DNA of 6,049 bases from Burkholderiales bacterium (GCA_947462175.1 CANHOE010000172.1:1-6049); one strand, 5' to 3'; counted from the first letter of the stretch, positions 1 through 5,973 are shown. Notes: generated by a model from the letters alone, not told the origin. Translations and numbers: made by a program.

Positions 1-84
1 CGCAACCGCTGCCAGGATGCCGATGATCGCGACAACGATCATCAATTCGATGAGGGTGAAACCTTGTTGAATTCGACGCTGCAT
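1..84 (-). CDS. pilA: Type IV pilin (prepilin), N-terminal fragment
   Basis: Only the first 28 codons are present; the gene runs off the left edge. The translation begins MQRRIQQG, then FTLIELMIVVAIIGILAAVA. This is a short basic leader ending in Gly8, the prepilin peptidase (PilD) cleavage site, followed by a mature N-terminus with Phe at +1, the conserved Glu at +5 and the hydrophobic alpha-1 segment that both anchors the subunit in the inner membrane and packs the pilus core. The ATG is preceded by AGGAG (91-95) with a 6-nt spacer, a strong ribosome binding site that fixes the start. A sigma-54-type promoter lies about 45 nt upstream, as expected for PilR/RpoN-controlled major pilins. A 7-residue pre-Gly leader, the promoter and the sucD/terC neighbourhood favour a major PilA-type pilin over a minor pilin or a type II secretion pseudopilin, but the diagnostic C-terminal part is outside the window. 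Confidence 0.93.
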   Translation of the reverse strand, partial: MQRRIQQGFTLIELMIVVAIIGILAAVA

Positions 85-128
85 GGTGAGCTCCTGTGTG
101 GGAATGGGGGTGAAGACAGAGCGGTAGT

Positions 129-144
129 CGCATGCCCCGTGCCA
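129..144 (-). promoter_or_regulatory. Putative sigma-54 (RpoN) promoter of the pilin gene
   Basis: Read on the minus strand the site is TGGCACGGGGCATGCG. It matches the RpoN consensus TGGCACG-N4-TTGCW, with a perfect -24 half (TGGCACG) and TGC in the -12 half; GG and GC have the required spacing. Transcription would start near position 118, giving a leader of roughly 34 nt that carries the AGGAG ribosome binding site. RpoN with the enhancer-binding protein PilR is the known control of pilA in Pseudomonas and relatives. The -24 element also overlaps a 6-bp-arm inverted repeat (CCCGTG-C-CACGGG, 136-148), whose meaning is unclear. Confidence 0.7.
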
Positions 145-222
145 CGGGTTTTCCACGTGAATAGTGGGCACTTGAGTGGCCATGGCGACACAAAAGGTCA
201 CCAGGGGCGGCAGCAATCGGGG

Positions 223-248
223 ATTTGCGTCGGGCGAGTGACGCAAAT
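223..248. repeat. 9-bp inverted repeat between the phosphodiesterase-like gene and the pilin gene
   Basis: Perfect 9-bp arms ATTTGCGTC (223-231) and GACGCAAAT (240-248) flank an 8-nt loop. The repeat begins 7 bp beyond the stop codon of the upstream gene, where a terminator would be expected, but on the minus strand no T-run follows the stem, so it is not a standard intrinsic terminator. It also sits about 80-105 bp upstream of the -24 box of the pilin promoter, a usual distance for a sigma-54 enhancer site. Either a factor-assisted terminator or an operator for a dimeric activator is possible. Confidence 0.5.
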
Positions 249-255
249 TGTCAGA

Positions 256-1035
256 TCAGACCGTCCGCAGGTCGTCGCCGGCGCTCAGGGCACGCACGCG
301 GTGCGGCAGGCGCAGGCGGCCGATCTCGGCCATGACCGCCTCCATCTCGCCGGGCTTGATGTGGGTGATGTGCACATCGACGCTGCCAGCCAGCTGCGCC
401 AGCTCTTGGCCGAGCGCGGTCGGGCAGAGGTGGCGGCTGATGTCGGCGAGTTGGCGCTCGTCGTTGCTGAACGCAGTTTCGATGACGAGGTGCGCCACTG
501 TCATCGCGCGCAGCCGCTGCCACAGCGCCGGGTTGGGGCCGGTATCGCCGCTGTAGACCCAGCGCCCATCATCGACCGCGAAGCCGACCGCAGGTACGGT
601 GTGGGCCGCGCTCAGCACCTCGATGCGGCGGCGCTTTCTGCCGATGCTGGTCACTGTGTCGCCGACCGCGAAGGGCATCAGGCGCAGCACCGGGTTGTCG
701 GCACTCGGCAAGCGGGTGAAGTCGGGCCAGATGACGCCGTTGAAGATGTGCGCGCGCAGCGCGAACAGGGTTTCAGGTAGCGCATGCACCTGGATCGGCC
801 CGCGACCCTGCGCCAGCCGGGCGCGCATCACGCTGTCGGCCAGCAGGGCGATCGACAGGATGTGGTCGAGGTGGGAGTGGCTAACGAACACATGATCAAT
901 GCGCGTCAGCGCGTCGAGAGACAGGTCGCCGACGCCGCTGCCGGCGTCGATCAGCACATCGTCATCGAGCAGGAAGGCCGTGGTCTTGCAACCCGCTGCG
1001 ATCGAGCCGGAACAGCCGAGCACGCGCAAGGTCAT
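256..1035 (-). CDS. Metallo-beta-lactamase-fold hydrolase, probable class II 3',5'-cyclic-nucleotide phosphodiesterase
   Basis: A 259-residue protein that probably binds two metal ions and hydrolyses a phosphodiester, plausibly cAMP or cGMP. Visible features are the N-terminal strand MTLRVLGCSGS, the metal-binding motif HSHLDH (53-58) in a context like the class II phosphodiesterase signature, the family-typical AHTVPAVGF (His145), YSGDTGP (Asp164, bridging metal ligand), ETAFSNDE (186-193) and the late ligand His225 in HITHIKPGE. No signal peptide is visible, so it should be cytoplasmic, unlike the periplasmic CpdP of Vibrio fischeri. I chose the ATG at 1035 because it starts exactly at the first beta strand; the frame is open upstream to a TTG at 1122, but that adds a low-complexity Arg/Pro stretch. 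No clear ribosome binding site precedes the ATG. It lies 190 bp after the FHA gene and 171 bp before the pilin. The fold is certain; the substrate is inferred from family resemblance and could be another phosphodiester. Confidence 0.85.
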   Translation of the reverse strand: MTLRVLGCSGSIAAGCKTTAFLLDDDVLIDAGSGVGDLSLDALTRIDHVFVSHSHLDHILSIALLADSVMRARLAQGRGPIQVHALPETLFALRAHIFNGVIWPDFTRLPSADNPVLRLMPFAVGDTVTSIGRKRRRIEVLSAAHTVPAVGFAVDDGRWVYSGDTGPNPALWQRLRAMTVAHLVIETAFSNDERQLADISRHLCPTALGQELAQLAGSVDVHITHIKPGEMEAVMAEIGRLRLPHRVRALSAGDDLRTV

Positions 1036-1180
1036 GGGGTGGGGGAAGAGGCAAGGGCGGGCACGGCGCGGGACGCATCGAGGGCTGCGCCAAATACTGA
1101 GGCTGCGCCGCAGTGCCGGCAAGGGGCGGAAGTCGCGTTTGCTGCGTGCTCTCGCAGCGCTGCGTCACCGGTCTGCTGCA

Positions 1181-1200
1181 GCCGTGAAAAGCGTCACGGC
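1181..1200. repeat. 7-bp inverted repeat in the gap between the FHA gene and the phosphodiesterase-like gene
   Basis: GCCGTGA (1181-1187) and TCACGGC (1194-1200) form a perfect 7-bp stem with a 6-nt loop, 26 bp downstream of the FHA stop codon. No T-run follows on the minus strand. The 190-bp gap (1036-1225) holds no supported gene and no convincing -35/-10 promoter. The hairpin may attenuate transcription between the FHA and phosphodiesterase-like genes, or protect an mRNA 3' end, but nothing in the sequence decides this. Confidence 0.35.
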
Positions 1201-1225
1201 CAGCGCAGCAGAAAGCGTCCGACCT

Positions 1226-1888
1226 CTAGCGGTTGATGAACTGCATCTGGGTGCCCGCCAGCTCGATCACGTCACCATCGCGCAACTGGGTGGTCTCGGT
1301 GACCAGCGGGTTGCCATTGACGGTAGGTCGCGCGGCGCCCTCCACGTGCGCAAATACATAGCCGGTGGGCCGCTTGGTGATCGACGCGACCTGCACGCCC
1401 GGCTTGCCGATGGTGGTGACCACCTTGGTCAGGCTGACTTCGCGCCCGGCGGCAGCGCCGTTCAACACCTTGATCGAAGCCACGCTGCCCAGCGCACCGA
1501 AGTCCGAGGCGCCGCCGAACCCGGAGGCTCGCTGCAATCCGGGCGGCTGCTGTGTTTGGGTGCCTGGCCGCAAAATCTGCGTGGCCTCGTAGTCGCCACC
1601 GTCGGCCACCAGGAACTTGATCTTGTACTTGCCGATCTCGACGGTGTCGTTGTGCGCCAGCAGCTGCTTCTTGACGGCCTTGCCGTTGATGTAGGTGCCG
1701 TTGGTGCTGTTCAGATCTTCAATGAAGACATCGGCGCCCAGCATCTGCAGCACTGCGTGTTCGCCGCTGACGGCCAGGTTGTCGATGACGATGTCGTTGT
1801 AGGGCCGGCGTCCGAGCGTGGTCTTGTCCTTGGTGATCTGCACTTCCTTGATCACCACGCCGTCGAGCGATACCACCAGTTTGCCCAT
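1226..1888 (-). CDS. FHA-domain protein with a canonical N-terminal and a degenerate C-terminal FHA domain
   Basis: A 220-residue cytoplasmic phosphothreonine-binding protein. The N-terminal FHA domain (about 1-95) keeps the recognition residues: Gly26-Arg27, Ser41-x-x-His44, Asn60-Ser-Thr-Asn-Gly-Thr65 and Asn68-Gly69. A Gln/Pro/Gly-rich linker (about 100-135) contains YEATQILRPG, with Thr103 in a T-x-x-L context. The C-terminal 85 residues look like a second FHA fold (VVTTIGKPG, then TVNGNPL and LRDGDVIELAGTQMQF) but the Arg of the first motif is Lys and no S-x-x-H is seen, so phosphopeptide binding is doubtful there. The ATG at 1888 has GAGG (1895-1898) 6 nt upstream, which supports the start. 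The gene follows the PP2C gene by 63 bp and the kinase gene precedes both, so it is the natural reader of that kinase, analogous to FHA adaptors paired with bacterial Ser/Thr kinases. The downstream partner is unknown. Confidence 0.93.
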   Translation of the reverse strand: MGKLVVSLDGVVIKEVQITKDKTTLGRRPYNDIVIDNLAVSGEHAVLQMLGADVFIEDLNSTNGTYINGKAVKKQLLAHNDTVEIGKYKIKFLVADGGDYEATQILRPGTQTQQPPGLQRASGFGGASDFGALGSVASIKVLNGAAAGREVSLTKVVTTIGKPGVQVASITKRPTGYVFAHVEGAARPTVNGNPLVTETTQLRDGDVIELAGTQMQFINR

Positions 1889-1951
1889 GCTTGACCTCGT
1901 CTTTTGTTGTGTCTTCGTGGTGGAAGTAGGCCGTGCGGACGGATGTGCGAC

Positions 1952-2734
1952 TCAGCGCTTGAACGGCCACCAGGACCGCGGGCCCACCGCGGCGCCCTGA
2001 ACTCGCGCCAAGATGACGGCAATGTTATCTTTTCCGCCTGCTTCGTTGGCGGCGGAAATCAGGGCATGGGCGATGGCCTGGATGTCATCGCTCGACTGCA
2101 GCACATGACCGATATGCTCGTCGTCGAGCATGTCGGACAAGCCATCCGAGCACAACAGCACCAGGTCGCCGGGCAGCAGCTCGTGCAGGTGGGATTCCAG
2201 CATCACGCTGTCCTCGACACCGACAGCACGCGTCACGAGGTTCTTGTTCGATGAGAACGCAGCCTGCTCTTCGGTGATCAGGCCAGCGTCGATCTGCTCC
2301 TGCAGCAGGGAATGGTCGTGGGTGATGCGCATGAACTTGCCATCGCGCAGCCGGTAGCCACGTGAGTCGCCGACATGGCCGAGCAGCAGACGGCCTTCGC
2401 GGAACACACCCACCACCAGCGTGGTGCCCATGCCGGTGTACTGCGGGTTGGTGCTGGCGGCGTTGAAGATGGCGCGGTTGGCGTTGTCCACGCAGATGTC
2501 CATCGCACGGCGCACGTCGGCATCGGTCGCGTTGGAGGCGGCTTCGGTCAGCCAGCGGCCAAGTTCGGCGCTGATGAAGGAGGTGGCCATCTGGCTTGCG
2601 ACCTCACCGGCGTTGTAGCCACCCATGCCATCGGCCAGCACGACCAGCGCCGAGGCCGGATCGACGGCGACCGAGTCTTCGTTGTTGTTGCGCGCGCGAC
2701 CTGTGTCGGTGGCGCTGAAGAACTCGAAAGGCAT
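1952..2734 (-). CDS. PP2C-family (PPM) Ser/Thr protein phosphatase
   Basis: A 260-residue metal-dependent phosphatase expected to remove phosphate from Ser/Thr of the adjacent kinase and its substrates. The PPM motifs appear in order: TDTGRARNNNED (9-20), LADGMGGYNAGEVAS (33-47, Asp35 metal ligand), GMGTTLVV (101-108), GHVGDSRGYRL (119-129), ITHDHSL (137-143), NLVTRAVG (165-172), LCSDGLSDML (194-203, Asp197) and GGKDNIAVIL (233-242, Asp236). It is a catalytic domain only, with no membrane segment, and ends in an unusual aromatic-basic tail, SWWPFKR. I chose the ATG at 2734 because the canonical domain begins there (MPFEFFSATDTG); the frame is open to a TTG at 2845, but the extra 37 residues resemble no PP2C extension. 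No good Shine-Dalgarno sequence precedes the ATG. The 130-bp gap from the kinase gene (2735-2864) shows no clear promoter, and the pair is presumably co-transcribed. Confidence 0.95.
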   Translation of the reverse strand: MPFEFFSATDTGRARNNNEDSVAVDPASALVVLADGMGGYNAGEVASQMATSFISAELGRWLTEAASNATDADVRRAMDICVDNANRAIFNAASTNPQYTGMGTTLVVGVFREGRLLLGHVGDSRGYRLRDGKFMRITHDHSLLQEQIDAGLITEEQAAFSSNKNLVTRAVGVEDSVMLESHLHELLPGDLVLLCSDGLSDMLDDEHIGHVLQSSDDIQAIAHALISAANEAGGKDNIAVILARVQGAAVGPRSWWPFKR

Positions 2735-2864
2735 GGGGAGCGGCTTGGGCACAGACAGGGATGGGCGGCGCGTCAGCACCGGTGCGAGCCGCCATGACGT
2801 ACTCGCTGCTGCGTTGGCGATTGCAACGGAAAGCGACGCCGACAAGCGGTGCAGACAGTGGCGA

Positions 2865-3833
2865 TCACGGCGATGAATTGTGCCCCGAATCGGGGCGTGA
2901 CAATTTCACGGTCGAGGCAAAAGCATCCACTTCGGGGGTGGCGACGGCAGGCGCCGGCTCTTCTGAAAGGATCAGCGAGCGGGCTGGCCACAGTGCAGCG
3001 ACGGCGTCCAATGCCTGCGCAAGCTGCAGCCCATTGGCATGGCGCGCTTCTGGCGGCTTGGCCAGCGCCTGTGCCAGCACGCTGGCCAGCGCTGGCGGCA
3101 CCTCGGGGCGCAGCGTGCGCACATCGGGCGCCCGCTCATTGACGATGCCGTACATCAGGCGAGCCATCGATTCGCCGTGGTGCGGCAGCGCTCCAGTGAG
3201 CAGCTGGAACAGCATCACGCCCAGCGAGTACAGATCGGAGCGTCCGTCGATGCGCTGGCCGGACAGCTGCTCGGGTGACATGTAGGTGGGCGTGCCCAGC
3301 ACCATGCCGGTCCGAGTGCGGCAGGCGTCGGCAATGTGGGCGACACCGAAGTCGGTGACTTTCACAACCCCGGCCGACACATTGATCATCACGTTGGCTG
3401 GCTTGATGTCGCGGTGGATCACGCCCTGGCTGTGTGCATGGGCCAATGCGTTTGCCACCCGCCATCCGATGTGAACGACCAGCGGCAGCGAGAGCCGGTG
3501 GCCGGCATGCGTGTACCTCTGCAGATCCAGCCCGGCGACGTACTCCATCGCGATGTAGGCCAGCCCGTCATCCTGACCAGCGTCGTAGATCGCCACGATG
3601 TCCGGATGCTGCAACCGGCGAGCGGCATCGGCTTCGCGGATGAAACGCGCGCGCGCCTCGATCAATTCGTCGCCGGAGAACTCGTCTGACAGCGACAAGG
3701 TCTTGATGGCTGCGAGGCGACCTGTGTCCGCGTCGCGGCCCAGCAGCACCTCACCCATGGCGCCCCGGCCCAGCAAGCGTTCGATCCGGTAGCGCCCGAG
3801 CCGGTCACGTTCGAACCCCGAGACCGCCGCCAC
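2865..3833 (-). CDS. Soluble Hanks-type Ser/Thr protein kinase
   Basis: A 322-residue eukaryotic-like protein kinase. The catalytic domain (about 15-275) has the Gly loop GRGAMGEV (22-29), ATP-anchoring Lys44 in AAIK, an alpha-C Glu (Glu59 or Glu67), the catalytic loop HRDIKPAN (140-147, Asp142), DFG (161-163), an activation loop with Thr173 and Thr175 as candidate autophosphorylation sites, GTPTYMSPEQ (180-189) and DLYSLGVML (200-208). The Arg before the catalytic Asp marks an RD kinase, usually activated by activation-loop phosphorylation. No transmembrane segment, PASTA or other sensor domain follows; the tail of about 45 residues is Ala/Pro-rich and includes Thr308-Val-Lys-Leu311. The start is a GTG five bases after the terC stop codon; no ATG exists before the Gly loop and no strong Shine-Dalgarno is seen, so translational coupling to terC is likely. 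With the following PP2C and FHA genes it makes a writer-eraser-reader set. Its substrates cannot be told from sequence. Confidence 0.95.
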   Translation of the reverse strand: MAAVSGFERDRLGRYRIERLLGRGAMGEVLLGRDADTGRLAAIKTLSLSDEFSGDELIEARARFIREADAARRLQHPDIVAIYDAGQDDGLAYIAMEYVAGLDLQRYTHAGHRLSLPLVVHIGWRVANALAHAHSQGVIHRDIKPANVMINVSAGVVKVTDFGVAHIADACRTRTGMVLGTPTYMSPEQLSGQRIDGRSDLYSLGVMLFQLLTGALPHHGESMARLMYGIVNERAPDVRTLRPEVPPALASVLAQALAKPPEARHANGLQLAQALDAVAALWPARSLILSEEPAPAVATPEVDAFASTVKLSRPDSGHNSSP

Positions 3834-3838
3834 GTTTT

Positions 3839-4561
3839 TCAGCCCACGGCACTGCGCCGCGCCCGCAGGCCACGGCCGATGGCATAGACCATCAATGCAC
3901 CGCTCACGCCGGCGGCGTACTTGATCCAGCCCTCCGATGGCAGCTTGGGCACCTGTGGCATGACCTCTGGGTTGACCAGCGCCGGATCGCCCACGGCCAT
4001 GGTGCCAGCGATCCAGCCGAGCAGCATCGCGCCCAAGGTGATGATCAGCGGGTAGCGGTCCATCAGCTTGATGACCAGCTGACTGCCCCAGACGATGATG
4101 GGGATGCTGACCAAGAGGCCGAAGATGACCAGCGGCATCGTGTGGTCACCGCCGGCGGTTTCGGCCGCACCGGCAATGGCGATGACGTTGTCGACGCTCA
4201 TCACCAGATCGGCCACGATGACCGTCTTCACGGCGCCCCACAGCTTGTCGCTGCCTTCGATGTTGACGTGCCCCTCTTCGTCTTCAGGCAGCAGCAATTT
4301 CACGCCAATCCACACCAGCAGGATCGCCCCGACGAGCTTCAGAAAGGGAATCGCCAGCAGCTGCAGCGCGAAGAAGATCAACGCCACGCGCAGCACGATG
4401 GCGCCTGCCGTGCCCCACAGGATGCCCTTGGTGCGCTGGGCCGGTGGCAGCTTGCGACAGGCCAGCGCAATCACCACCGCGTTGTCGCCGCCGAGCAGGA
4501 TGTCGATCATGATGATCTGGCCGACGGCGATCCAGAACTCGGGGGTGATTAAGGCTTGCAT
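3839..4561 (-). CDS. TerC/YjbE-family integral membrane protein (putative metal ion exporter)
   Basis: A 240-residue polytopic inner-membrane protein. Two related acidic motifs mark the family: LLGGDNAVVIALA (22-34) and VMSVDNVIAIAGAA (120-133), each with an Asp-Asn pair inside a hydrophobic helix. Hydrophobic stretches at about 9-34, 48-72, 74-91, 110-133, 143-163, 171-190 and 216-234 suggest seven membrane segments, with an acidic loop PEDEEGH (92-98). TerC-family proteins such as Alx and the YjbE/YkoY group are tied to manganese export or metal loading of secreted enzymes; the tellurite link is historical. The ATG at 4561 gives MQALITPEFW, the typical family start; the frame is open to 4690 but that extension would overlap the P450 gene. 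The 53-bp gap upstream is too short for the yybP-ykoY manganese riboswitch that precedes many relatives. In related genomes, as I recall, this gene directly follows sucD. The ion is inferred, not seen. Confidence 0.93.
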   Translation of the reverse strand: MQALITPEFWIAVGQIIMIDILLGGDNAVVIALACRKLPPAQRTKGILWGTAGAIVLRVALIFFALQLLAIPFLKLVGAILLVWIGVKLLLPEDEEGHVNIEGSDKLWGAVKTVIVADLVMSVDNVIAIAGAAETAGGDHTMPLVIFGLLVSIPIIVWGSQLVIKLMDRYPLIITLGAMLLGWIAGTMAVGDPALVNPEVMPQVPKLPSEGWIKYAAGVSGALMVYAIGRGLRARRSAVG

Positions 4562-4614
4562 ACGGCGTCCGGTGAGCGGGCAAAGGGTGGAGGCGGCAGT
4601 GTAGGTGTCGCGGT

Positions 4615-5973
4615 CTAGGCGTTCGCGGGCGGCCCTGGACACTGCACCGACAGTCCATTCAGGCCTCTGTACAAGGCGTTGCCGGTCCACTGCGCTGCTA
4701 CGGGCGGGGTCAGCGCCAGGTCGGGCCAGCGTTCGAGCACCTGGGTAAAGACGGCTTGTGCCTCCATCAAGGTCAGCGCCGCACCGATGCAGACATGCGG
4801 TCCTTGCCCGAAAGCCAGTGATGACCCGGAACGTCGGGTGATGTCCATTTCGTCGGGCCGTTCGTGGCGCGCTGGGTCCCGGTTGGCTGCGCCGATGAGC
4901 GCAACGACCAGATCACCACGGCGCAATGTCTGGTCGTGCAGCACCAGATCGGTCGCCACGCGGCGGCCGGTGTACTGCACCGGGCTGTCGAAGCGCAGCA
5001 GTTCGCGTACCGCGCCGGGCAGCAAATCCCGATCACGCTGCAACTGGCGCCACTGGTCTGGATGCGACAGCAATGTGCGCAGGCCGTTGGCCAGCAAGTG
5101 ACGCGTGGTTTCGTGGCCCGCGAAAAGCAGCATCACGCACTGCGCCAGGAGCTCGGCGCTGCCGCGGATCTGACCGTCGCGCTCCGCCTTCACCAGGCGG
5201 TCGATCACGTCATCGCGAGGCTCAGCCCCACCGACCAGCGCTGCGCGGCGCCGCGTCAGCAGCCCGTCGAAATGTCGGGCCATCGCGAGCAGCGCGGTCT
5301 GAGCGCTCAAGGCCTGCAGGCGGCTCGGCGCAGGGGCACCCACGAACTGAGCAAGCTCGTCGGACCAGGCCACGACATCGGCCGGGGCATCGGCCTCGGC
5401 CTCGTCCAGGCCGATCAACATGCCGATCACCTGGGCCGGCAGCGGGCGCGCCAGCGCGCTGACGAAATCGAACGGCGAATCGCTGTCGACGGCCGCCAGC
5501 CGCTCGGCCACCGCCCGCTCGATGCGCGGCGCCAGACGCTGCAGATCGGCCGGGCGGAACGCGGCCGACATCACCTGGCGCACACGAGTGTGGTCCGGCG
5601 CGTCGAGGAAGATCATCGCTCGGGCAAACAGGCGCTGGAACCCGCTCAGCTCGGAACGAGCACTGCGGCAATTCGTGTCGGCCTCGTCTGCCGGATGCAT
5701 GACCCAACCACCGGTGCGCTGCGCGGAGAAGCGCGCGTCCCGCAGCACCAGTTCGACGTCGGCATGGCGAGAGACCAGCCAGGCGCCGCCGAAGAACTCG
5801 TCGCTCCAGGCCAGCGGCGCCGCTTCGCGCAGCGCGCGGTAGGTTGGATAAGGATCGCGCAGGAACTCTGAGTCGAGCATCACGCGCCCGAGGACTGCAC
5901 GGGCGTCGAGCGACCTGGGGATCGGGGCGCCGGGCGGCGCAGGAACCGCCGACGCCCGGCGCCTGTCGGGCAT
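4615..5973 (-). CDS. Cytochrome P450 (soluble bacterial monooxygenase)
   Basis: A 452-residue haem-thiolate monooxygenase inserting one oxygen atom of O2 into an unidentified organic substrate. Visible landmarks are DPYPTYRALRE (40-50) at the fold's start, DAPDHTRVRQ (124-133, helix C region contacting haem), the oxygen-activation motif FAGHETT (284-290) in helix I, ELLR (324-327, ExxR), NRDP (364-367) and the haem loop FGQGPHVCIG (388-397) with Cys395 as thiolate ligand. All key residues are present, so it should be active. No membrane anchor is visible, and no ferredoxin or reductase gene lies in the window, so electrons must come from partners encoded elsewhere. The length exceeds the usual ~400 because of about 30 extra N-terminal residues and a polar stretch at 92-113. 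The ATG at 5973 shares a base with the stop of the upstream gene (TGATG), favouring coupled translation; an in-frame ATG at 5880 is a possible shorter start. The TGATG linkage and the position before terC suggest it was inserted into a conserved sucD-terC neighbourhood. Confidence 0.95.
   Translation of the reverse strand: MPDRRRASAVPAPPGAPIPRSLDARAVLGRVMLDSEFLRDPYPTYRALREAAPLAWSDEFFGGAWLVSRHADVELVLRDARFSAQRTGGWVMHPADEADTNCRSARSELSGFQRLFARAMIFLDAPDHTRVRQVMSAAFRPADLQRLAPRIERAVAERLAAVDSDSPFDFVSALARPLPAQVIGMLIGLDEAEADAPADVVAWSDELAQFVGAPAPSRLQALSAQTALLAMARHFDGLLTRRRAALVGGAEPRDDVIDRLVKAERDGQIRGSAELLAQCVMLLFAGHETTRHLLANGLRTLLSHPDQWRQLQRDRDLLPGAVRELLRFDSPVQYTGRRVATDLVLHDQTLRRGDLVVALIGAANRDPARHERPDEMDITRRSGSSLAFGQGPHVCIGAALTLMEAQAVFTQVLERWPDLALTPPVAAQWTGNALYRGLNGLSVQCPGPPANA

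Noticed and set aside
1036..1122. N-terminal extension of the metallo-beta-lactamase-fold protein from an upstream TTG
   Set aside because: The extra 29 residues are Arg/Pro-rich, do not form a signal peptide, and family members begin at the first beta strand.
1153..1164. Self-complementary CGCAGCGCTGCG in the gap between the FHA and phosphodiesterase-like genes
   Set aside because: It has no loop and consists of a GC-rich pattern that arises easily by chance here; no nearby promoter gives it a role.
899..1894. A 331-codon open frame on the plus strand opposite the FHA gene
   Set aside because: It is antisense to a clear FHA gene and its translation shows no recognisable domain; long antisense frames are common in GC-rich DNA.
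2735..2845. N-terminal extension of the PP2C protein from an upstream TTG
   Set aside because: The added 37 residues show no conserved motif, and the catalytic domain begins exactly at the internal ATG.
2882..2896. Near-palindrome GCCCCGAATCGGGGC as a possible terminator of the kinase gene
   Set aside because: It lies inside the final codons of the kinase gene, its usable loop is short and no T-run follows on the minus strand.
1226..3833. Kinase, PP2C and FHA genes as part of a type VI secretion locus (PpkA/PppA/Fha)
   Set aside because: No type VI structural gene is visible on either side; the flanks are terC and a pilin, and the kinase lacks the membrane and periplasmic part of PpkA.
4864..5871. 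A 335-codon open frame on the plus strand opposite the P450 gene
   Set aside because: The opposite strand has every P450 landmark in order; the plus-strand translation is rich in Arg, Gln and Ala with no domain, as expected of a shadow frame.
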